A stretch of DNA of 36,974 nucleotides from Desulfosarcina sp. (GCA_014237405.1 JABZFO010000040.1:1-36974), one strand, 5' to 3'. Positions 27,410 through 35,060 are shown, counted from the first letter of the stretch. Notes: a model not told the origin generated them from the sequence alone. Made by a program: numbers and translations.

Positions 27410-27598
27410 TCAATTCATGCCACCAATTTCCTTATGCAAGGCACAAAGCTTGTCCTTAACCCGCTTGCCGTCGACGTTCTCGGCCACCCTCCGGACCAGG
27501 TCAAACAGCTGATCAATAAAAACTTCGGTACCGCCGGTGTCCAAGATCTCATAGGTTCGATCAACGAAGGTGCACAGCGGATTGTCACATGACCGCAC
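27410..27598 (-). CDS. Short ORF of unknown function, probably a gene fragment
   Basis: A GTG start gives 62 aa (MRSCDNPLCTFVDRTYEILD...). The same frame stays open and coding-like upstream to about 27679 (LSVYRTESQISDTLVRRV), but without a good start, so a longer gene may have been cut. It contains a CDNPLC pair of cysteines and ends KEIGGMN. It diverges from the antirepressor remnant. The family is not recognised. Confidence 0.4.
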   Translation of the reverse strand: MRSCDNPLCTFVDRTYEILDTGGTEVFIDQLFDLVRRVAENVDGKRVKDKLCALHKEIGGMN

Positions 27599-27688
27599 CC
27601 GTCGAACCAGGGTGTCTGATATCTGGCTTTCAGTTCGGTAAACGGACAGATTGCCGCCGCTGGCAGCCGCACAGAGGGCATTTCATTT

Positions 27689-27931
27689 ATGAGGACCAAT
27701 GACCTGCATGAGTTTTTGGAGAGCAAACAAGAATTCATCTCATGGCTCAAAGACCGGGTTGAACAGTACGATTTCAATTAAAAACAGTACTTTGTAGTTT
27801 TCCCCGAAACGGGGGAAAATTCCCACAGGGGCCGACCGAAAAAGGAATGCCACATTTCCCTTGATATGGCTAAAAAAGAGGCCAAAAATTTAGTATCGCA
27901 ATCTGCGATACCAACAGGTCCGCCCTCTTGA
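27689..27931 (+). pseudogene. Phage AntA/AntB antirepressor remnant with an in-frame stop
   Basis: The ATG at 27689 (AGAGGGC upstream) reads MRTNDLHEFLESKQEFISWL, then KDRVEQYDFN, TAA at 27779, then KQYFVVFPETGENSHRGRPK and ISLDMAKK, to TGA at 27929. LHEFLE.K.EF..W.KDR...YDF and SLDMAK are the conserved blocks of the AntA/AntB antirepressor domain, which phages use to counter repressors. The TAA replaces a likely CAA (Gln), and the region after SLDMAKK is lost. Only the N-terminal domain survives. Confidence 0.65.
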
Positions 27932-27933
27932 CC

Positions 27934-28720
27934 TTACGACGGCACCGCAGTAAATTTATATGTCTCCGCTCCCATGACGGGTCGAAAACGTGTAGTCCCG
28001 CCATGCGTAGAAACCGGTTGAATCGTACACTTCGCCGGTCTCATCGGATTAGCCTCGTCACAGGCCCGGTCGGTGCGGCTCTTTGCAGCTACCCACGGAA
28101 ATACTGAGGTGGTGGGGAAGCGGTGCTGGCTGGCTATTCTTCGATTGTGGGGTAGTTTTTTAGCACCGTCGGTTTTTTTAGGCGAACGGACGGGACGTTT
28201 ATCTTGCAGGGTGTCGTCGGATACGAAACCCCTTGTGGCGTTGAGATAATTATCAATTTTTTCTTCGAGGGCTTTTCCTTCATGGTATGACTCATAACGA
28301 TAGGTTTTAATCAGGTCGCCGAGCTGGTCGGCAATGACCGACCGGACCTGGGAAACGGCCTCGGATAGTTGTTTTTCTTTTGGCTAAGGCTATCTGTGAG
28401 GCCTTAGTAACGCCAGCATCTGTTAACCGGATTCCCCGGCTTGGTATTCGCTCAACGAAGCCCTTTTTTTCAAGTCTTTTGAATGCTTTAACGGTGGCCA
28501 CGGTAGCGGAATTATATCTTCGCAGCCCGATTTTTTCCTTCCTGAAAACTTGAGGGCTCCCGCTTGTCGAAAAGGGAGAGGGGGCGTGATGGGGAAAATC
28601 ATAGTAGTTTATCAAAATATCTCTATGACGAGCATGAGTACGATAACAACGCCTTTTTTTTCTATTGGCTGCGGCTATTAACAGAATAGTTTTTTGCAAT
28701 TTTGATAAATAACCCGACAT
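27934..28720 (-). pseudogene. Winged-helix-like regulatory gene broken by a frameshift
   Basis: From the start at 28720 a winged-helix-like segment is seen (TVATVKAFKRLEKKGFVERI followed by RGIRLTDAGVTKASQIALAK). At about 28380 in an A-rich run the frame shifts; the other frame is open from 28383 to 27934 and continues naturally as EKQLSEAVSQVRSVIADQLG, then a basic tail. Removing one A would give about 260 aa. The family resembles DNA-binding proteins of phage replication and regulation modules, but I cannot name it. A perfect 6-bp inverted repeat lies 40 nt upstream of the start (28760-28776) and may be its operator. Confidence 0.6.
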
Positions 28721-28759
28721 TTTGTCATTTCCTTTATGGGGTCTTAGAATTAGCCAATC

Positions 28760-28776
28760 GGTAAACCGTTTTTACC
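28760..28776. promoter_or_regulatory. Putative operator (GGTAAA-N5-TTTACC)
   Basis: GGTAAA and TTTACC form a perfect inverted repeat separated by CCGTT, 40 nt upstream of the winged-helix gene start. It could be an autoregulatory site. Confidence 0.35.
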
Positions 28777-28942
28777 TTAACGTTTGTGCCTTAACACAAG
28801 GGAAATATTATATATCCACTAGGTGGAGAGTGCCCCAGCGTCTATATAAATGTATGGCTTCGTTACAATTCGGAACCAACTTCTATTCACACGATAATGG
28901 ATCACATGTGACGCGCCCCCTTCTCGTGAGGCTATTCCGTTA

Positions 28943-29068
28943 TCATTGGTTCAAGTCTTTTTCCTGAAATCCCCCGTTGACATCAAGGATCTGCACTCCC
29001 GATTGTCTGCAGCTTGCATTTGTTGCCCACCCGGTCCGTGTTGCAAAATCAAGTGCGAGTATCTTCAC
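28943..29068 (-). pseudogene. RuvC-like resolvase, N-terminal fragment
   Basis: A GTG at 29068 with AAGGAG 7 nt upstream gives 41 aa beginning MKILALDFATRTGWATNA, then CRQSGVQILDV. The LALDxATxTGWA block with the first catalytic Asp (residue 7) and the SGVQ block are typical of phage RuvC-like junction resolvases, usually about 170 aa. The rest is missing; the end overlaps one copy of a 22-bp direct repeat (28961-28984). It lies directly after an SSB tail, as in phage replication modules. Confidence 0.6.
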
Positions 29069-29079
29069 AGTAAGGCTCC

Positions 29080-29124
29080 TTAAAATGGTATGTCGTCATC
29101 GATTCCTGAGGGGGTACAGTGCAA
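29080..29124 (-). pseudogene. C-terminal tail of a single-stranded DNA-binding protein
   Basis: Just upstream of the RuvC-like fragment, the frame reads LHCTPSGIDDDIPF and then TAA. An acidic tip ending DDDIPF is the signature of bacterial and phage SSB proteins, which recruit other replication proteins through it. The rest of the gene is missing or unrecognisable. The 14 residues are short, but position and motif agree. Confidence 0.55.
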
Positions 29125-29314
29125 CTAAAACTGAAACCAAATCAGGTTTCCAAGGTTGTCACCCCAACGCGGAGGCTAAAAAAGAAATCGTTGCCGATAA
29201 ATGTTCGATTGTTTTGCCGGGCCAAAATCGAGCCGTTGCGTTTTCCCCTATTTTCCCTGCCTTTTAAGAAGCATGTTCCGGCCCCGTTTGACTGGGGCCA
29301 TGGTATATCATGTT

Positions 29315-29490
29315 AACGCACACGCCAGCGTTGCCCACCCCCTAAAACTGACAAAATATCTGTGAATGCATATGTCTGTAGGGTATATTTCATTTCGAGC
29401 CGGATTTGACCTGTGCAACGTTGACGTGTGTGTCCTTGGAAGGGGTGGGCAACGTCGGCGTGTGTGTCCCTGTGCAACGTTGGCGTGTGT
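29315..29490. repeat. Iteron-like repeats
   Basis: Three direct copies of GCAACGTTGGCGTGTGTGTCC occur at 29415-29435, 29449-29469 and 29474-29490 (17 nt of the unit), with few mismatches. An inverted copy at 29315-29341 pairs with 29442-29468 over about 27 bp, including GGGGTGGGCAACG. Such clusters beside replication-type genes usually bind an initiator or repressor. The next AT-rich stretch is at 28800-28830. No gene is visible in 29125-29314. Confidence 0.6.
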
Positions 29491-29495
29491 TGAAA

Positions 29496-29966
29496 TTATT
29501 TTTGAACGGCCCCCAACCCCTTTCCCTGAAATCCCCTTTTGACATCCTTTTGCCTTATCCTCACCGACGGATCTCCCGGTTTCCATTTTATCCAATCCTC
29601 CACCAGTGAATAAACTGTTTTGTGTTTGTCGAAAGCACCACCAGGTTCAACAACACCCACGAAACCCTTTGCCAGCAGTTCATCGATTGCCCGTGTTGCT
29701 GCGGGTTGGGTAATCCCATGGGAGGCCAACTCTTTGTATGTGAGGTAGAAACGATTATCATCGGACCGGACCTGTTTCTTTTGCCCCTTGTGCTTTATTT
29801 CAGCGAATTTCCGTTTGCCCAGAAACATCATCAGCATTGGGCTTGAATACGACGAAACCGTATCGCTCGAACCTCGTTTTCCAAGGGAGATGAACGCTTT
29901 TGAAAGAAACATTTTTGTTTCAATAAATGTTCCCTTGCCGTATCCGTTGCCGTTTCTCTTTCCCAT
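29496..29966 (-). CDS. Winged-helix protein, possible replication or regulatory protein
   Basis: The protein is 156 aa with an ATG preceded by AGGGGC. A winged-helix-like core runs from about residue 45 to 120: LMMFLGKRKF, FYLTYKELASHGITQPAATR and AIDELLAKGFVGVVEPGG, with ITQPAATRAIDELL as the likely recognition helix. The C-terminus is basic. It follows a gap with inverted repeats and lies directly upstream, in transcription order, of the iteron-like repeats, so it may bind them. It resembles small helix-turn-helix proteins of integrative elements in this lineage; the exact family is not recognised. Confidence 0.6.
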   Translation of the reverse strand: MGKRNGNGYGKGTFIETKMFLSKAFISLGKRGSSDTVSSYSSPMLMMFLGKRKFAEIKHKGQKKQVRSDDNRFYLTYKELASHGITQPAATRAIDELLAKGFVGVVEPGGAFDKHKTVYSLVEDWIKWKPGDPSVRIRQKDVKRGFQGKGLGAVQK

Positions 29967-30074
29967 GCTGCCCCTGTTGGTGTGGCCGATGGTTTAACGG
30001 GGCAATGTCGAACCATTTTTTCACGGTGCCTATACCGCGTCGGCCAAGCTTGATTTTCTCTCAGTCCATACTCA

Positions 30075-30157
30075 GGGTATACCCTTGGAAACAACCACCC
30101 AATGATGCAGACCTGAGACACCCCTGAAACGGGTATAAAAACTATCCGGTTGTTTCC
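30075..30157. promoter_or_regulatory. Inverted repeats upstream of the winged-helix gene
   Basis: GGGTATACCC (30075-30084) is a perfect palindrome, and GGGTATA recurs at about 30131. GGAAACAACC (30087-30096) and GGTTGTTTCC (30148-30157) form a 10-bp inverted repeat. The group lies in the promoter region of the gene starting at 29966. The rest of 29967-30270 shows no gene. Confidence 0.35.
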
Positions 30158-30270
30158 ATCTGTTACCGGTTCCATACACAACCGATAACATCCTGTTCGA
30201 AAAAGTAATGGACACTGGATTCTTCAACGAATTTCAGACCGCCCTGATCCAGTTTGACAACTGACGGCTT

Positions 30271-30519
30271 CTACCGGATTTGGTCACGGGAAGGTCCCCA
30301 CGCATGTGAGGCTATGAATGCGCGGATGTCCTCTACCCGCCAGGCGGTAATCCGTGGTCCGAGTTTTACAGGCTGGGGATAAAGACCGTTTTTTACACCG
30401 AGCCAAAAGGTCGATCGTGATACGGGAATGATTGGCGGGATTGGAGGATTGGATTTGGGGTTACCGATAATCTGCGAGAGCCGAACATAACCTGTTTCTG
30501 GAAGTGGATTGTTTTTCAA
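30271..30519 (-). CDS. AlpA-family phage/island regulator
   Basis: The protein is 82 aa with a TTG start and GGAG about 9 nt upstream. The pattern YVRLSQIIG, PPIIPVSRSTFWLGVKNGLYP and PQPVKLGPRITAWRVEDIRA is that of AlpA-like MerR-type helix-turn-helix proteins, which act as excision regulators next to P4-type integrases. The PQPVKLGxRxxAW block is the family hallmark. It lies about 830 nt downstream of the island integrase and probably controls excision. Confidence 0.85.
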   Translation of the reverse strand: MKNNPLPETGYVRLSQIIGNPKSNPPIPPIIPVSRSTFWLGVKNGLYPQPVKLGPRITAWRVEDIRAFIASHAWGPSRDQIR

Positions 30520-30616
30520 TTGACTGTCTCCGTCTTATGTTGTTTGAGACAATCTTAAAGCGAACTTTGGTCAGTTGTCTATATCAATAAAGTCATAGGT
30601 ATTTTATTGATATCAA

Positions 30617-31252
30617 TTAATTCTTACAGTTTTTTTTGTTGTCCTTCTCGTAATCATCAATATCTTTTGAAAGTTTAAGATTAGAATCCTCTATAAAGTT
30701 AATATCATCCTCCTCGTAAGCATGATAATACTCTTTAAAATATGCAATCTCGTCTTCAGAAGCTTCACCTTTTCGCAGCCTTTTAATTAAATCCAATTGT
30801 GATTGGATTCTTTTTTTTAAAATTTTAACGCCTCGATTGACCGCCATGTAAAACGTGCTTTCTCCAGGAGGCAAATCGTATTCTTTTATAAGCTTTTCTC
30901 TTAATATATTTGGTTTATTTCCATTTTTTTTCTTTTCAATTATATATTGTAAGGCAAGATAAAAATCCCTTCCAGATGTCGAGGGTCGGCCTCTTTTTGG
31001 GCGTTGCACTGGCCTGCCTGTAAGAAGGTAAAATATTTCTTGCCTCTCGAACATAGCAAGCTTATTACCATTTAAAATCATTCGTGCTAGTTGCTCACGC
31101 CGGAACTGAGAATTAGGGTTAACAATGAATCCATAGTCATCTAAAAAGTCTATAGCGTTATCTATCCAAGCAAAAGGATCCCCTCTAGTAGTTAAAGCAT
31201 TGTAGTCTGGTTTAATTTTTTTAACTGTAGTTTTAATTCCTTTTCGTCTCAA
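30617..31252 (-). CDS. AT-rich gene of unknown function
   Basis: A TTG start preceded by AAGGAG (7 nt) gives 211 aa. The protein is Lys/Asp/Glu-rich and mostly helical-looking, with GRPSTSGRDFYLALQYIIEK in the middle and an acidic-basic C-terminal tail (SKDIDDYEKDNKKNCKN). The DNA is much more AT-rich than its neighbours, a sign of recent transfer. It lies between the AlpA regulator and the integrase, on the same strand as both. I do not recognise the family. Confidence 0.7.
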   Translation of the reverse strand: MRRKGIKTTVKKIKPDYNALTTRGDPFAWIDNAIDFLDDYGFIVNPNSQFRREQLARMILNGNKLAMFERQEIFYLLTGRPVQRPKRGRPSTSGRDFYLALQYIIEKKKNGNKPNILREKLIKEYDLPPGESTFYMAVNRGVKILKKRIQSQLDLIKRLRKGEASEDEIAYFKEYYHAYEEDDINFIEDSNLKLSKDIDDYEKDNKKNCKN

Positions 31253-31349
31253 GAGGTGTCTCCTTTATCTTTCTGATGGCTTGAATAAGCGAGGGGATTG
31301 CTCCTGGAAATACTGCTTATCGGGTAGTCGCTCAATCTCCTGAAATCTA

Positions 31350-32564
31350 TCAAGCTTGCTGTTTGAACGGAATCACCCTTGCTCCGTCTTTCAATCCATC
31401 AAGGTAATTGGCCCAAGTCTGCATCATCTCTCGGCGTTCAGGTAAAAACGCCGTTCTGTTGTAAGCCCGCCCGTTGGGGTCGCGGACCTCATGGGCAAGC
31501 TGATGTTCGATGAAATCAGGGCGCACATTCAACACTTCATCAAGCATTGTACGGGCCATCGCCCGGAATCCATGGCCAGTCATTTCACCTTTTTCAAAGC
31601 CCATGCGACGGAGGGCAGCAAGCACCGTGTTGTTGCTCATGGGCCGTTGCAGGGTCCTCGCACTTGGAAAAACGTATCGGTCGCCACCGGTCAGGGGCTG
31701 TATCTCCTTCAAAACTTCAACGGCCTGGCGGGAGAGTGGGACAAGATGAGGTTGCTTGGTCTTCATCTTTTCTTGGGGAATATTCCACTCCGCGGCTTCA
31801 AGGTCGATTTCGGTCCATTCCATATGCCGGAGCTCACCAGGACGAACAAAAAGCAAAGGGGCGATGCGAAGCGCACACTTGGTCACGAAAGACCCCTCAT
31901 AACCGTCTATTGCCCTCAAAAGGCCTGCTACTTTTTTTGGATCGGTGATGGCGGGTAGATGCTTTGATTGAGCTGGCGGTAGGGCTCCGCGAAGATCTGC
32001 AGCCGGGTCTCGTTCAGCACGACCTGTAGCCACGGCATAGCGAAAAATCTGGCTGCATGTCGTTCTTGCCCGGTGTGCAGAGTCGAGAGCCCCACGAGAT
32101 TCGATCCGGCGCAATACCATAAGCAACTCAGGGGCCTTTATTTCGAGGATCGGGCGAGCACCAATATAAGGAAATACGTCGTTTTCCAGGCGTCCCTTAA
32201 TTTTTACTGCATGGCCTGGCGCCCAATTTACTTCAAACTTGCCATACCATTCCCGGGCCACAACCTCGAAGGTGTTGTCAGTGCTCTCACGGGCTGCTTT
32301 TTGAGCCTTTCTTACCTGTCCTGGGTCGATGCCATCGGCAACCTGTCTGCGTGTTTCGTGGCGCCGCTCTCTGGCTTGGGCAAGGGTAACTTCGGGGTAA
32401 GTCCCAAGAGACAGCAATTTTTCTTTACCCCCAAACCGATACTTGAAACGCCACCACTTTCCACCAGATGGGGACACCAGCAAGAAGAGGCCGTCTCCGT
32501 CAAAAAGCTTGTACTGTTTGAATTTTGGCTTTGCATTGCGGATCTTGGTGTCTGAAAGGACCAT
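31350..32564 (-). CDS. P4-type tyrosine integrase of the island
   Basis: The protein is 404 aa with GGAGGT 5 nt before the ATG at 32564. The N-terminus MVLSDTKIRNAKPKFKQYKL is the DUF4102 arm-binding domain, followed by a core-binding domain (about 100-195). In the catalytic domain the first Arg is in FVRPGELRHMEW (about 240), then HGFRAMART, HQLAHEV and the Tyr in RAYNRTAFL. It inserts and excises the element at the 3' end of a tRNA gene; the tRNA-Ala is 178 nt upstream of its start. The frame is intact and all key residues are present, so it may still work. Confidence 0.92.
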   Translation of the reverse strand: MVLSDTKIRNAKPKFKQYKLFDGDGLFLLVSPSGGKWWRFKYRFGGKEKLLSLGTYPEVTLAQARERRHETRRQVADGIDPGQVRKAQKAARESTDNTFEVVAREWYGKFEVNWAPGHAVKIKGRLENDVFPYIGARPILEIKAPELLMVLRRIESRGALDSAHRARTTCSQIFRYAVATGRAERDPAADLRGALPPAQSKHLPAITDPKKVAGLLRAIDGYEGSFVTKCALRIAPLLFVRPGELRHMEWTEIDLEAAEWNIPQEKMKTKQPHLVPLSRQAVEVLKEIQPLTGGDRYVFPSARTLQRPMSNNTVLAALRRMGFEKGEMTGHGFRAMARTMLDEVLNVRPDFIEHQLAHEVRDPNGRAYNRTAFLPERREMMQTWANYLDGLKDGARVIPFKQQA

Positions 32565-32580
32565 GGCTGACCTCCATTTT

Positions 32581-32636
32581 GGGGGTAACAGATTTTGCGC
32601 GGGGGTAATTCTGCTTAAATCTACCCCCGTTACCCC
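32581..32636. promoter_or_regulatory. Putative integrase arm-type sites, right end
   Basis: GGGGGTAA occurs at 32581-32588 and 32601-32608, and inverted copies (ACCCCC, TTACCCC) lie at 32623-32636. TTTTGGGGGTA also occurs inside the island's left end. The cluster sits between the integrase start and the tRNA. Confidence 0.5.
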
Positions 32637-32681
32637 TGGATGTCAACGGTTTTTACTGGTCTTGGTTGGACAACAGAAATG

Positions 32682-32710
32682 AAAAAATGCCTTTAAATTA
32701 AGGGCTTTTT
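32682..32710 (-). terminator. Rho-independent terminator downstream of tRNA-Ala
   Basis: On the minus strand, GCCCTT and AAGGC arms around an AT loop are followed by ATTTTTTC. It lies about 32 nt beyond the tRNA 3' end and probably ends its transcript. A similar hairpin lies left of the other att copy. Confidence 0.55.
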
Positions 32711-32741
32711 GTACTGCATCGTACTGTATTGGATTGTGATT

Positions 32742-32755
32742 TGGTGGAGGTGAGG
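32742..32755. other. Right attachment site (att) repeat
   Basis: TGGTGGAGGTGAGG, the last 14 nt of tRNA-Ala, is identical to 3486-3499. It marks the integrase-proximal end of the island. Confidence 0.7.
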
Positions 32756-32817
32756 GGGCTCGAACCCCTGACCTCAGCGTTGCGAACGCTGCGCTCTCCC
32801 AGCTGAGCTACACCCCC
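32742..32817 (-). tRNA. tRNA-Ala (anticodon CGC)
   Basis: A full cloverleaf of 76 nt: acceptor GGGGGTG pairs with CACCTCC, D-arm GCTCAGCTGGGAGAGC, anticodon stem CAGCG/CGCTG with loop TTCGCAA (anticodon CGC), T-arm with GGTTCGAGCC, and an encoded CCA end. The integrative island is inserted at its 3' end, which is rebuilt by the element's att sequence. Confidence 0.95.
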
Positions 32818-32887
32818 ATTGCAATACGGTGTTTTTAAACTATCGACACGGCTTGTTTAGGTCTTTTTTACGATGGCGTCAAGAGAA

Positions 32888-34147
32888 TCAGTTGTCGCGG
32901 ATCAGCATCACCAGACTGGTTTTTTCCTTCAACAGGTTTTCCACCAGCAGCCGCCGCTCGTTTACCGTTTTATTAAATGCGGCCAGCAATTCGGGTTTCA
33001 GCGGCTTGCCCCGGCTTTTTTTCACCTTGATGGGATTGATGGGTTTTCCGTTCACACGGACTTCGTAGTGAACGTGGGGGCCGGTAGACAAGCCAGTCGA
33101 GCCCACCCTGGCGATCACCTGGCCTTGCTCCACCAGCTGCCCCGGTTTCTTCAGCAGCCTTCTGCAATGCCCGTAATAAGTCTGGTAGCCATTGGAATGT
33201 TTGACGATGATCAGTTTGCCGTACCCGCCCTTCCAGCCCGAAAAGGTGACCCGGCCGTTGGCCGTGGCAAAAATCGGAGTGCCCATGGGCGCCCCGTAGT
33301 CGATGCCGGTGTGTGCCCGGTAGCGTTTCAAGACCGGATGGAAACGCCGAATAGAGAATGAGGAGGTCATCCTTCCGAACTTCAACGGGATTCGTAAGAA
33401 CATCTTTTTAAGCGGCTGGCCGGTTTCGTCATAGTACCCGTCAAACTGGCCGTTGTTGAATAAAAATGCGGAAAAGGTCTTCTGCTTGCCCACATAACGG
33501 GCGGCAAGGATATCCCCGTACTTTACGAACGCGCCGTCTTTGTAGCAGCGCTCGTAAACGACGGCGATGCGATCGCCCTTTCGCGGATAGAGATAAAAAT
33601 CGATATCCCAGGCAAAAATTTCTGCCACCAGACCGGCGATCTGCTGGGTTTCACCGCTGTCTACCACGGCCTGGTACAGTGAGGATTCGATGGTGAACAC
33701 CTTGGCCACCACCTGTCGGTCCAGCACAATTTCCCGCTTGTGAACGGTATAGCCGCCGTTGTCGTCCTTGACGGCCTCGTATTCGTCCAGCGGGCTGGTC
33801 TTGTAGATAAACTTCCGAATCAGGTTCTGGTCGTCGACGCTGGCCTGGTAGTAGTCTTTCGGCCGGGAGCAACGGAAGTCAAACACCGGCTTAAAGGATT
33901 TGGAGAGGGCGAGAATCTCCGCCGGCGGAATATCGCAGGCCGCCAGCGCCTCGTATAGCGTACGGTTGCGAATTTGCCCTTGTACAACACTGACACTTGC
34001 CGATTGCGGCGCTTCAAGCGCAAGCGGCGCATTGGCAGGGGGTGCTGCCTGAAGACCTGAAGCCGCACCTGGCAGGGGAGCTAAAAGAAAGATAACCCCC
34101 ATGGCGACATATAATAGTCTTGCAAGCAATGTACATTTCAAGTGCAT
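32888..34147 (-). CDS. M23 family metallopeptidase (LytM type)
   Basis: The protein is 419 aa from the ATG at 34147, which has AAGGAAAG 6-7 nt upstream and begins a signal peptide (MHLKCTLLARLLYVAMGVIF). An earlier frame start at 34489 would run into the gspB-like gene and lacks a signal. The N-terminal part resembles OapA/LysM-like regions of envelope peptidases. The C-terminal LytM domain has the zinc ligands in HTGIDYG and HVHYE. It cleaves peptidoglycan peptides in the periplasm, probably to make room for envelope machines. It follows the GspB-like and ExeA-like genes by 133 nt. Confidence 0.88.
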   Translation of the reverse strand: MHLKCTLLARLLYVAMGVIFLLAPLPGAASGLQAAPPANAPLALEAPQSASVSVVQGQIRNRTLYEALAACDIPPAEILALSKSFKPVFDFRCSRPKDYYQASVDDQNLIRKFIYKTSPLDEYEAVKDDNGGYTVHKREIVLDRQVVAKVFTIESSLYQAVVDSGETQQIAGLVAEIFAWDIDFYLYPRKGDRIAVVYERCYKDGAFVKYGDILAARYVGKQKTFSAFLFNNGQFDGYYDETGQPLKKMFLRIPLKFGRMTSSFSIRRFHPVLKRYRAHTGIDYGAPMGTPIFATANGRVTFSGWKGGYGKLIIVKHSNGYQTYYGHCRRLLKKPGQLVEQGQVIARVGSTGLSTGPHVHYEVRVNGKPINPIKVKKSRGKPLKPELLAAFNKTVNERRLLVENLLKEKTSLVMLIRDN

Positions 34148-34280
34148 CTTAGACTTTCCTTTCGATCGTTCAGCCAATCTCAGGATATTTTCGGTCGGTT
34201 CTCTTGATAACTTTAGCTTGAATGATGGCCCCTTAACAAATGCGCCGCCGGTAATCAACCGTTTTTCAAGCATTTTATAG

Positions 34281-35060
34281 CTAACGGACTTTAAATTTTT
34301 CATACCACCGATCAGATCCTTCGGACAGCAGCACATCGTCCTGATTAATTTGTACCACGACGATATTGTCCACAAAACCGCCTTCTTTAACGAGACGGTT
34401 GTTGATGACGACAAACCGCGCGGCTGATTCCGGCGCCCACACCAGGGCCTGCAGCTCAATTCGCGGGTCGCTCCTGAAAATTTTATCACTGTCCGGGGGC
34501 TCAGTCATGGGTTTGCCGGCTGTCTCCGCCGGGCGGGGGTTCGGCTCTTCGGGGGGGGCAATCACCGGTTCGGGTTTCGGAACGGCAGACTGCCGATTCG
34601 TTTTCTCCAGCGGTAAGGGTGGCGGCGGCACCATCGGCGCTGCTGACGGCGTGGTGGCGCGCGGTGGTTCTTTTACGGGTTGAACCGGCGGTGCCACAGC
34701 CATCGGGGCGCGTGCCTGAATCAGTGTCGTCGCGGATTGTTCCTGCTTTTTTTCGGCAATCGGCACATTGGGCTTCGGAGTCTCGGCAACTGAAGGCGGC
34801 GCACTGTCATGGGTTTTGTGTGACGGCAGTGCCGCTTTAACCGAAGCCGAAGGCCGCGTGGTGTCAGGTCGTCGGGCCTGCCAGAAAACCGCACCGGAAA
34901 CACATAAAACAACAACGATACCAAGGGGCACCCACCACCGACGGGCGCTTTGCCGGTAGGGCGATTGCGCGGGCAGAGGGGCCGACCATGGGGCACCCAC
35001 CCCACGATCCGTGGTGGATTCCTGCTCGGCCTTTTTCAGTGCATCCAGAATAGAACTCAA
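34281..35060 (-). CDS. GspB-like general secretion assembly protein
   Basis: The protein is 259 aa, starting MSSILDALKKAEQE, the typical N-terminus of GspB-like proteins. A membrane helix lies at about residues 42-60 (WWVPLGIVVVLCVSGAVFW), followed by a Pro-rich periplasmic linker and a C-terminal domain (about 195-259) with RIELQALVWA and RFVVINNRLV, the GspB hallmark. With ExeA/GspA it helps place the type II secretion secretin through peptidoglycan. It overlaps the ExeA-like gene by 4 nt (ATGA). Confidence 0.88.
   Translation of the reverse strand: MSSILDALKKAEQESTTDRGVGAPWSAPLPAQSPYRQSARRWWVPLGIVVVLCVSGAVFWQARRPDTTRPSASVKAALPSHKTHDSAPPSVAETPKPNVPIAEKKQEQSATTLIQARAPMAVAPPVQPVKEPPRATTPSAAPMVPPPPLPLEKTNRQSAVPKPEPVIAPPEEPNPRPAETAGKPMTEPPDSDKIFRSDPRIELQALVWAPESAARFVVINNRLVKEGGFVDNIVVVQINQDDVLLSEGSDRWYEKFKVR

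Larger units (their letters stand above)
3486..32755. mobile_element. Integrative genomic island (about 29.3 kb) inserted at tRNA-Ala(CGC)
   Basis: The ends are the 14-bp direct repeat TGGTGGAGGTGAGG at 3486-3499 and 32742-32755; the right copy is the 3' end of tRNA-Ala. A P4-type integrase (31350-32564) sits beside the tRNA and points away from it, the standard layout for this family. GGGGGTA arm-type motifs occur just inside both ends (3563-3580 and 32581-32636). The cargo is an unknown three-gene operon, a large defence operon, an IS1634-like element and phage-derived regulatory genes. Because another integrase remnant abuts the left repeat, this is probably the second of two elements stacked at one tRNA. 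The boundaries are inferred from sequence only. Confidence 0.75.

Noticed and set aside
29315-29490. CRISPR array
   Set aside because: Only three or four units with uneven spacing, one of them inverted; no Cas genes in the window.
29308-29595. Minus-strand frame across the iterons
   Set aside because: The repeats themselves create the open frame, and it overlaps the end of the winged-helix gene.
34148-34489. Upstream extension of the M23 peptidase frame
   Set aside because: It overlaps the GspB-like gene, lacks a ribosome site and would bury the signal peptide that starts at 34147.
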